A stretch of 64,000 nt of DNA. It comes from Bacteroidales bacterium (lineage in GTDB: Bacteria; Bacteroidota; Bacteroidia; Bacteroidales; Lentimicrobiaceae). The stretch spans positions 124,001 to 188,000 of the forward strand of contig JADJEQ010000046.1 of NCBI GenBank assembly GCA_016709025.1. The letters run 5' to 3'. This document shows, piece after piece, positions 54,692 to 62,349 of this stretch. Position numbers and translations under genes: made by a program. Numbering within the stretch: the first letter of the stretch is position 1; each line of letters opens with the position of its first letter. The notes below the pieces were generated by a model. It searched no databases. It was not told the DNA's origin and saw only the letters and a program-made list of their open reading frames with translations.

Positions 54692-55804
54692 TTATTTGTC
54701 AAAACGGTTGAGTGCTTCCTGTCCCACAAAGTTCTCAAATTCAGCTTTCTTCTCAACTTTCCTGGCGAAATCTTCAAGCTTTTCGATTGCCTGCCCCTTT
54801 TTGTTCAGAACAATAATTTCTTTAACCTTTTCTACCGGTATGGCTAACATGTTATTGGGGTCAGATTTATAGGCATACCAGATGATGCCGGCGAAAACGT
54901 CGATTTTCTGGGGAAAGGCATCCCCTTTTTTAGTATTAATCAGGTTTTCTTCTGTCGGAAAATTTTTAAGTGCTTCTGCATAAGCGGCATACTCGTAATT
55001 CAGACAACACTTTAGTTTACCGCACTGACCAGCCAGTTTCTGAGGGTTAAGAGAGAGTTGCTGAATTCTGGCGGCATTCGTGCTCACCGTATTAAAACTG
55101 CTGAGCCAGGTGGAACAGCATAGTTCCCTGCCACATGTTCCGATTCCGCCAAGTTTTGAAGCTTCCTGCCTGGCGCCGATCTGTCGCATTTCAATCCTAA
55201 CTTTAAACTCTTCCGCCAACAACTTGATCAGTTCCCTGAAATCAACCCTTTCTTCAGCAGTGTAAAAGAAAATAGCTTTGGTGTCATCGCCCTGATACTC
55301 AACATCGTTCAATTTCATTTTCATGTTGAGGTTTGAAGCTATTTCCCTGGAACGAAAAAGCGTAGGGTCTTCCTTTTCAACGGCAGTAATCCATTTTTCG
55401 ACATCACTCAGCCTGGCTTTCCGATAAACCTTCTTGATATCTTCACGCTTTGGATCCGCGTTTTTCTTCTTCATCTGCAATCTGACAATTTCTCCAGTCA
55501 GCGATACGATGCCGATATCGTGTCCGGGATTGGCCTCAACTGCCAGAATTTCACCTACATGAAGGTCAAGATCGCCGGTCGTTCTGTAAAAATCCTTGCG
55601 GTTATTTTTAAACCGTACTTCTATACAATCGAACGGAATGTGCCCTTCAGGAAGTGGAACAAAACGCAGCCAGTCGAATGTGTCGAGCTTACTGCATCCG
55701 TGATGGAAAATAGTGTCGTTTTTATGAATGAGACTGGGTTGATGACAGCAGCCCCTGGAAATGAAATGGTTTTTATCAGGTGATATTTTGTCAGCTTCTT
55801 CCAT
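54692..55804 (-). CDS. ricT: RicT/YaaT-type PSP1-domain protein
   Basis: 370 aa. An N-terminal Cys/His segment (GCCHQ ... HHGC) typical of Bacteroidota members is followed by the PSP1 domain. The cysteine-rich signature of RicT is complete: GIGTCGRELCCSTWL and LAGQCGKLKCCLNYE. In Bacillus RicT acts with other Ric proteins on an mRNA-processing complex with Fe-S clusters. Its role in Bacteroidota is unknown. It sits between holB and gldH on the same strand, 54 bp from gldH. Confidence 0.88.
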   Translation of the reverse strand: MEEADKISPDKNHFISRGCCHQPSLIHKNDTIFHHGCSKLDTFDWLRFVPLPEGHIPFDCIEVRFKNNRKDFYRTTGDLDLHVGEILAVEANPGHDIGIVSLTGEIVRLQMKKKNADPKREDIKKVYRKARLSDVEKWITAVEKEDPTLFRSREIASNLNMKMKLNDVEYQGDDTKAIFFYTAEERVDFRELIKLLAEEFKVRIEMRQIGARQEASKLGGIGTCGRELCCSTWLSSFNTVSTNAARIQQLSLNPQKLAGQCGKLKCCLNYEYAAYAEALKNFPTEENLINTKKGDAFPQKIDVFAGIIWYAYKSDPNNMLAIPVEKVKEIIVLNKKGQAIEKLEDFARKVEKKAEFENFVGQEALNRFDK

Positions 55805-56166
55805 GTTCAGATAATTTTAAGCAGATCCTTTGCACACCAGGGCCTGAAAGGATGTAATATGTTGAATGTGAGCAGGTTTTTGTCCACTCTTACAGTTGTG
55901 GCAAATTTACACTTTTTTGGTATACAAAAGTCCCCGGAACTTTTATTTCATGCAAAGAAGCTTATGCGCAAAGTATTGATTTTTAATAGTTTATCATTCT
56001 GAAAGATGCTATCTTAATGAATTGAAAATCAAATGTTTAAAAATTTACAACGGGGTAATGGTTTTACCTGGAAGCATTCTTCATTGAAGCATTGCCGGTC
56101 CCGGAAAAACAACGAAGCGGTTAATATTAATCTGTGAAGCGCTCATCGCAGAAAAGCCATTTCTTC
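55805..56166. other. Intergenic region, no gene
   Basis: About 360 bp between ricT and holB. TAAATTTG on the minus strand (55902-55909) is a possible ricT -7 box, with a TTG 15 bp further out, shorter than normal spacing. I see no other structure. Confidence 0.4.
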
Positions 56167-57312
56167 TCAGGTAGTCTTAGGCTTGATTTTCAACCATTTC
56201 ATCGACTGTAATGAAAGGTCCATGAAGAGAATAGTGGCGTTCCCGTTCCTTTCAATATGGTAGAGGGCTTTGTTGAACTCATCGTAAAGTTGGCCTGCGT
56301 TATCCGGATGGATAAAAGGTGTGAAGTCATTGACAAATTTTAATTCATCCCCATCAGCCCTGATCTGGCTTTGGTCGCCGATGCGGTTGTGCATACAATA
56401 TCTGATAACCTTGAGGGCATAGGACATCAGGCTTTTCTGCTTTTCACGCCCCATTGAGCTGAATTCGGAAGTTAATCCTGAAATTTCACGGATATTGGTC
56501 TTGAAACAGAATCGCATCCATGTTCTGAACATTTCAAAATTAGCCTGTTCGGTTTCCCCGGTTTCGAGAATCTTCATGGCAACATTCAGGTTGCCATCGG
56601 CCAGGTATCTAACCTGATTTGCTGCTTCAACTGAACAATCAGAATGAGCAATCAGGGCTTGAACCAGTTCCTGATCGCTTCGCTTGTGAAACTTTACCAG
56701 TTGGGTTCTTGAAAGAATGGTTGATAATATCTGATCTGATTGCTCTGAAATCAGAATAAAGAGTGTTTTGTCAGGTGGCTCTTCAAGAATTTTTAGAATT
56801 TTAGGGGCTGCAGAATGAAACAATTTTTCTACCATCCAGATGATCATGACTTTATATTCCGACTCGTAGGATTTGTAGCTCAGGGTTCTGATAATCTCAT
56901 TGCAATCTTCAGCGTTGATTATACCTTGCTTATTTTCCAGGTTTATATGCTGATACCAGTCGAGTAGTCCGAAAACCGCTTTTCGACTGGTCAGGATTGA
57001 TCTCCACTGGCTGATAAACAATTTGCTCTGCGGTTTTTCGGGAACTTCCTTTGTTTTAGCTATCGGGTATATGAAATGCAGATCGGGATGAATGATCTTT
57101 TCATATTTTATGCATGAACTGCAAACGCCGCACGAATCCTCGCCTGTTCGATTTGTGCAATTGATGTATTGAGCATAAGCAAGAGCCATGGCAAGCTTGC
57201 CCGATCCTTCGGGGCCGAAAAATAACTGTGCATGGCTCACCCTGTTGTCTTTAACAGAGCGCCTCAATCTATCCTTGATGGATTCCTGCCCGATAATATC
57301 ACTGAATTTCAT
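56167..57312 (-). CDS. holB: DNA polymerase III delta-prime subunit
   Basis: 381 aa. Part of the clamp loader. The AAA+ domain begins IGQESIKDRLRRSV, with a P-loop-like GPEGSGKLA in which Leu replaces the usual Ser/Thr, as expected for a non-hydrolysing delta-prime. A four-cysteine zinc module follows (CTNRTGEDSCGVCSSC). KVMIIWMVEKLF and ILEEPPDKTLFILISEQ are the Walker B-like and sensor regions, and the C-terminus is the oligomerising collar. It is first in the holB-ricT-gldH-pbp1A series. Confidence 0.9.
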   Translation of the reverse strand: MKFSDIIGQESIKDRLRRSVKDNRVSHAQLFFGPEGSGKLAMALAYAQYINCTNRTGEDSCGVCSSCIKYEKIIHPDLHFIYPIAKTKEVPEKPQSKLFISQWRSILTSRKAVFGLLDWYQHINLENKQGIINAEDCNEIIRTLSYKSYESEYKVMIIWMVEKLFHSAAPKILKILEEPPDKTLFILISEQSDQILSTILSRTQLVKFHKRSDQELVQALIAHSDCSVEAANQVRYLADGNLNVAMKILETGETEQANFEMFRTWMRFCFKTNIREISGLTSEFSSMGREKQKSLMSYALKVIRYCMHNRIGDQSQIRADGDELKFVNDFTPFIHPDNAGQLYDEFNKALYHIERNGNATILFMDLSLQSMKWLKIKPKTT

Positions 57313-57366
57313 CCGGTCTTATTCTCAATTTTGGCAGCTAAATTAATGGTTTTAGTGCAAAGCTTC

Positions 57367-60300
57367 TTATTTAATCACCAATTTTGAGGAACCCGACCAG
57401 GTATTGCTCCGGATAACGACCACATACATGCCTGAAACAAGCCCTGAAACCGGAACTGAAATTATTGAACCACTTTTCGCGAAATTCTGCTGCAACATAA
57501 CCCGGCCCTGCAAATCTGAAATTCTCACTTCCATGTTTTGATTTGTTATGCAGGATGTTTCAATATTAATCATGTCGCCGGCAGGATTTGGAAATATTCT
57601 GAATCCGGGAGATGTAACCTCTTCAATGTCTGTGCAATTGTCAACAGTTATCAGATTTTCGAGTGTAAATGTATTGGTGTTTGTACCATCGCTGACAGTC
57701 AGGCTTACCGGATAAATGCCGGCAGTCTCATATTTTATAATTGCAAGTGGCCCTTCCCAACTTGCAGGGATGCCACCCTCGAATGTCCAGTGGTAGCTCG
57801 TCGGTGAACCGTTGCAGAAAGGTTGATACATTACAGTTCCACCTTTACAGATAGAAGTAGTTGATGGTTTAAACACTACTGACAGGGGATTAAGCTGATA
57901 TCCCAGAAATTCGAGGTAACGTCTCAATAGCTCGGGCCTGCCGGGACTGTCGAACATAAAATTACCCCCAAATTCAACGGTAGAAGCTATGCTCCTGTAT
58001 CTACCCGAGTCAAGAGCGACCACAAAGTCTAATCCTGAGATCTTGTCTCTGAACCAGGGAATAGCCGGTTCAAGAGCCAGCAGATTTTCACTGCGCTTCC
58101 AGTCGCCCCGGTATTCAATCTGAAATCCATCAGCCGGAGTTCCGGCAATCCCTACAATGGTATCTGCAGGGTCGACCCAGGCCAGGTATGACCCTTCAGC
58201 CCTCAAACGGGATCGAAGCATGGTAGCAGGTGTTTGCTTGAAAAACGCCCCGCTTTCAAGGTATAGACTCTTCCCCCTGTTTAAAAACCCAATTAACAGG
58301 CTGTCTTCATGTGGAGTAAGTAAATGATTCTGAGTATATGCCCCCAGCGACAGGAAATTGTAATCAAATTCAAACATGCTTGAATCAATGAATTCGGTGA
58401 ATTCATAACCGGTATTCAATTGTCTGAGCGCAGAAGCAATATGGATAGCCGAGTTTTGGTTCTTGTCGAGGTCGGAAATCAGTATGGTTGGCTTTCCGAT
58501 TGTGATGACAAAATTCCCTTCAAATAAAGTTTTTTGAGCATTTTCAAGGGTAAGGTTAATCGAAATCAACCTCCCCGGGGGCGTTGCGTCATTAACTTTC
58601 AATTTATAAATCAAACTCTTTTCTGAGTAACCCTTCAATTCGCCTTTGTTTTGCACCATTTCTCCGTTGATGGCTGCAAAAGCTTCCTCTATGTTCAGGG
58701 TAGCTGTGAGATTTCCTGCTGAAGCAGCACCATAGTTGAAGATGTTGAAAACCAATAGTACTTCCTCACCGGGATCGGCATTGTGATTGTCACCGTCGGC
58801 GATAACCGGGGGCGATACCACAACAACCGGAAGGTCCACATTGAAATCCATGAACTTCTTTATAGGTTCATTACCGGAAGTTAATGTGGCCATTACCCTG
58901 ACAACCTGGGGAGAACTGATCGTGTCGTGGATTGAAAGGCTGAATATGTCTTCAAGTACGATTGAATGTCCCGGGAGAATCTCAATGGCTGAAACCGGTG
59001 TGCCCTGCACAATCGCATTGGTTGATGCCGCTGACAAATTGAGATTCTGTATTGTTAAAGACTGGTTTCCGTGATTGATGATCTCAACCACAAGTGGAAG
59101 ATTGGTTCCGGGGTCGGGGCTTATAAGCGTATCGGCCAGACGGATGTTAACTTCTGTTGCTGTGGTGACCAGGATTTGTTTTTCAGCTGTTAAACGCTGT
59201 GAATCAGTGACCTTAATAATAATTTCATCAGAAAATACACCTGACTCATGGGCAATCGTTAAAACGCCCTCTTCACTTATGCCGATTGACTGTGGAAGCC
59301 TTGCCGGAATAAAGCCGGTGATTTGCCCATCAGTAATCTTCCTTCCGCTTTGTCCGCTGTAAATAACCTCATACCGATTGCCATTACTGATGCCGGTTAC
59401 CGGAAAATAGCCCTCCCCGGCAACGTTAGGTCCGTAATGAACCCGGATACTTCCGTCCGGGGAAACAGCAACTGTAAACGTGGCATTGTATTGCTTTGTA
59501 TAATCTGAAACCTTCCAGTTGAATTTAACCTGCTCAGGCGAGGCAGTCACTGAGATGTAGTCACCTGTCGAATAAAGCGACAGATTCTTGTTCATGTATC
59601 CGGCTATAGCCCTGATCTGCCGCAGATATGGCTCGGCAAACAAAAGATAAAAGAAAGGCATATCCTGTTTTTCGAACATCAGGTATCCATTCACGTGCAT
59701 ATAAAGGGTATCGTAAAGCTTCCCGAAATAAGGGAAACTGAATGGGAGTGGTATGGTGGCATATCCGTTATTCGGATCAGACGGAACCTGAATTTCCCCT
59801 CCGGGAGTGCTATAGGGTTCTTTGTCACCGGATTCAGTATACAGATGTTTTATTGTCCAGTGGTAGGGAGGGTATCCGCCAATGGCTGAAAAAGTTGTTG
59901 TTTCAGATAAATCAGGGGAAATCATTATTGGTCCGTCAGGTTGGATTTTTATTGGCTCTCCATCTGTCTCCAGGGCGACCGATGCCATGGTTTGCCCGTT
60001 GTCAATGATTGCCAGCGGAGTTCCTGAACATAAGAATTCTGCCGTGTCATTTTGAGTGTATTTGAATACCGAGTAGTTGAGCAGCTTACCATCGCCAGTA
60101 CCATCCGGATCTTTTTCTTCTACAATCAGAAAAACCCTGGAAGGGGTATTGGGTTTAATATAGCTTAGTAAAGGTGTGATATCCAGTCCAAACTCCAGTG
60201 TTTTTCCTTCAGGTAGTTTGTTCCCGGCCATAAAATAATCGAGTCCCTGGTAGTTGAAAATAGAAAAAGATATGGTGTGTTCAGGGTAATAGCGGGCGGT

Positions 60301-61395
60301 GTCGGAACTTATTCCGGCCATTATTTTAATTCTTCCCCGCTTGTTGTGCTGCAGTTTAACTTTTGCTGTGAGCAACGGGTGATAAGTAGTATCGGGATGG
60401 AGAATATGTACCGAATTGTTCCAGATGCCTCCCTCACCGTATTTCAGAGCGAGTGTGCGGTAAAGCATATAACAGAAACCGGAATCAGCCCAGGTAGTTC
60501 CGTAGGAATTCACGTATTTCAGGCCCCCGATTTCCCAGTCTTTCATATCCACAACGCCATCATCGGTAATGTCAAGGTGGTTTGTGTAAAGGCCATCACC
60601 ATTCAGGTCAAACCGGATAGAGTCGTTGTATCCGACTATGGTGAGGGCATGGGTCGATGGGAATTCAAATTCTATTTGAACATGCTTGCCGGCTTCGGGC
60701 GTCCCGGGTGGAAGAGGCGGGGGAGAATACGGCATTCCGCAGTAGTAATTGGCTACTCCTCCAACATCCGATCCATCCAGGTGATTGTGCAGCCAGTGTT
60801 TCAGAATGAGCAGTCCTTCGGGCGTTGAAACATGAATAGAATTAACCCCTGATATTCGGTTGTGCATGGCCTGAAAGTATCCATCATAGCCATTCATCCA
60901 GTAATAACTGTCATCCATGGTAATCGGTCCGTAAATATCTTCAGTCGGGTTTCCGGCATCGTAAAGAATGTCGAAAGTGTGGAGATAGCTGACCCCTTCA
61001 CCATAATAGGGGAGTGTGGCATTCATAAAGTTCCACACAAAATGGTCAGGGTATTGGTTTATTGAAGTATCTGATGGAAGGTTGCGCAACCGGTTTATTT
61101 CGTAGCAAAAGTTATAGGCAACTGAGGAAGCCTGTCCACAACTGGCTCCTTGTTGTGAGAAAACGGGTCTCAGGTAAGGTTGAGTTGAATTGTCAACTTC
61201 AGCCGGAAGTTCAGTATCACGGCACTTTTCGGTCAGGCCGATCTGAGGAAAATCCGGAAAATCCTGCCCGGGTTGAAGGCTGCGTTCCATACTACCCTTC
61301 AACCGGTGAATATTGCCGGACCGCAGCGATGTTTCCTGACAAAAAATGCCCACAGTGTAAAACACGGTGAGCAGTGTTATGAAGATGATTTTCAT
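57367..61395 (-). CDS. Giant secreted papain-like (C1) protease with PKD and T9SS domains
   Basis: 1342 aa from the ATG at 61395, which starts a signal peptide (MKIIFITLLTVFYTVGIFC). The protease domain (about 70-330) has the papain pattern: Cys86 in QGASCGQASS, His249 in THALTIVGY and Asn296 in YVNSYGTTW. Between His and Asn there is an inserted acidic stretch (about 262-288, DLNGDGLYTN and DITDDGVVDM) that resembles paired calcium-binding loops of dockerins. The middle holds immunoglobulin-like beta-sandwiches with propeptide-like SFSIFNYQ and VNGYLMF segments. A PKD domain follows near 1180-1265, then a T9SS sorting domain (FRIFPNPAGD). It probably degrades proteins outside the cell. It stands alone. 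Confidence 0.85.
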   Translation of the reverse strand: MKIIFITLLTVFYTVGIFCQETSLRSGNIHRLKGSMERSLQPGQDFPDFPQIGLTEKCRDTELPAEVDNSTQPYLRPVFSQQGASCGQASSVAYNFCYEINRLRNLPSDTSINQYPDHFVWNFMNATLPYYGEGVSYLHTFDILYDAGNPTEDIYGPITMDDSYYWMNGYDGYFQAMHNRISGVNSIHVSTPEGLLILKHWLHNHLDGSDVGGVANYYCGMPYSPPPLPPGTPEAGKHVQIEFEFPSTHALTIVGYNDSIRFDLNGDGLYTNHLDITDDGVVDMKDWEIGGLKYVNSYGTTWADSGFCYMLYRTLALKYGEGGIWNNSVHILHPDTTYHPLLTAKVKLQHNKRGRIKIMAGISSDTARYYPEHTISFSIFNYQGLDYFMAGNKLPEGKTLEFGLDITPLLSYIKPNTPSRVFLIVEEKDPDGTGDGKLLNYSVFKYTQNDTAEFLCSGTPLAIIDNGQTMASVALETDGEPIKIQPDGPIMISPDLSETTTFSAIGGYPPYHWTIKHLYTESGDKEPYSTPGGEIQVPSDPNNGYATIPLPFSFPYFGKLYDTLYMHVNGYLMFEKQDMPFFYLLFAEPYLRQIRAIAGYMNKNLSLYSTGDYISVTASPEQVKFNWKVSDYTKQYNATFTVAVSPDGSIRVHYGPNVAGEGYFPVTGISNGNRYEVIYSGQSGRKITDGQITGFIPARLPQSIGISEEGVLTIAHESGVFSDEIIIKVTDSQRLTAEKQILVTTATEVNIRLADTLISPDPGTNLPLVVEIINHGNQSLTIQNLNLSAASTNAIVQGTPVSAIEILPGHSIVLEDIFSLSIHDTISSPQVVRVMATLTSGNEPIKKFMDFNVDLPVVVVSPPVIADGDNHNADPGEEVLLVFNIFNYGAASAGNLTATLNIEEAFAAINGEMVQNKGELKGYSEKSLIYKLKVNDATPPGRLISINLTLENAQKTLFEGNFVITIGKPTILISDLDKNQNSAIHIASALRQLNTGYEFTEFIDSSMFEFDYNFLSLGAYTQNHLLTPHEDSLLIGFLNRGKSLYLESGAFFKQTPATMLRSRLRAEGSYLAWVDPADTIVGIAGTPADGFQIEYRGDWKRSENLLALEPAIPWFRDKISGLDFVVALDSGRYRSIASTVEFGGNFMFDSPGRPELLRRYLEFLGYQLNPLSVVFKPSTTSICKGGTVMYQPFCNGSPTSYHWTFEGGIPASWEGPLAIIKYETAGIYPVSLTVSDGTNTNTFTLENLITVDNCTDIEEVTSPGFRIFPNPAGDMINIETSCITNQNMEVRISDLQGRVMLQQNFAKSGSIISVPVSGLVSGMYVVVIRSNTWSGSSKLVIK

Positions 61396-61506
61396 CTTTG
61401 AATACAATTTCAACAGTGAGCGTGCGAAAAGGTCCTTTTGATAAGTTCTTTCTGTTAGTTCTGATTTTGAAAGTTGAGGTAAACTGAAAATTCTTTTCTC
61501 CCGGAC

Positions 61507-61555
61507 TTTTTACTTTTTACTATTTACTTTTTACTTTAGACTTTTTACTTTTTAC
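61507..61555. repeat. Heptamer tract, TTTnnAC family
   Basis: Seven 7-mers in one phase: TTTTTAC five times, TATTTAC and TTTAGAC once each. It lies just beyond the stop codon of the sdhB/frdB gene, about 20 kb from the related tracts. Confidence 0.85.
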
Positions 61556-61560
61556 TTCTC

Positions 61561-62337
61561 CTAACCCCCTCCTTCGTTCATTTCTTTCACTTTAGGAGCA
61601 CAAACTTTGGCAGAAAGAAATTCACGGTTCATGCGTGCGATGTTGCTGATCGAAATTTCTTTCGGACATTCGGCTTCGCAGGCACCTGTGTTGGTGCAAT
61701 TGCCAAAACCCTGTTTATCCATTTCAGCAACCATGGCCTGAACACGTTCGGCAGCTTCAATGCGGCCCTGTGGCAGTAATGCAAACTGAGAAACCTTGGC
61801 AGAAACGAAGAGCATAGCCGATGCATTTTTGCAGGCGGCCACGCAGGCCCCGCATCCGATGCAGGCCGCTGCATCCATCGAAAGATCGGCTTTTACCTTA
61901 GGGATGGGAATTGCATTGGCATCCGGAATACCTCCGGTGTTCACCGAAATGTACCCGCCGGCCTGAATGATTTTATCAAATGCTGAACGGTCAACAATGA
62001 GGTCTTTGAGTACCGGAAACGGCCGTGCACGCCATGGTTCAATAACAATGGTTTCACCATCGCTGAACTTACGCATATGCAGCTGGCAGGTGGTTACCGC
62101 TTTGTCTGGGCCGTGTGGATGGCCGTTGATGTACATACTGCAGGCTCCACAGATGCCTTCGCGGCAATCGTGATCAAAGGCGACAGGGTCCTCACCCTTC
62201 ATAACCAGTGACTCATTGAGCACGTCCATCATTTCAAGAAAAGAGCTGCTGGTCGAGATGTCGTTTACCTTATAGGTTACGAATCTGCCTTTGCTGGTGG
62301 CGTTTTTCTGACGCCATATTTTGAGTGTTAAATTCAT
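61561..62337 (-). CDS. Succinate dehydrogenase/fumarate reductase iron-sulfur subunit
   Basis: 258 aa. It passes electrons between the flavoprotein and the membrane quinone site. The [2Fe-2S] cysteines are in CREGICGACS and a later TTC. The [4Fe-4S] set is CIGCGACVAAC. The [3Fe-4S] set is CTNTGACEAECPKEI, where the second position is Thr, not Cys, as in three-iron clusters. It begins 12 bp after the flavoprotein stop. The layout is the type used by Bacteroidota with a cytochrome b subunit, which would lie upstream outside the window. The direction (SdhB or FrdB) cannot be told from sequence. Confidence 0.95.
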   Translation of the reverse strand: MNLTLKIWRQKNATSKGRFVTYKVNDISTSSSFLEMMDVLNESLVMKGEDPVAFDHDCREGICGACSMYINGHPHGPDKAVTTCQLHMRKFSDGETIVIEPWRARPFPVLKDLIVDRSAFDKIIQAGGYISVNTGGIPDANAIPIPKVKADLSMDAAACIGCGACVAACKNASAMLFVSAKVSQFALLPQGRIEAAERVQAMVAEMDKQGFGNCTNTGACEAECPKEISISNIARMNREFLSAKVCAPKVKEMNEGGG

Positions 62338-62349
62338 GTTCAGCGGTTT

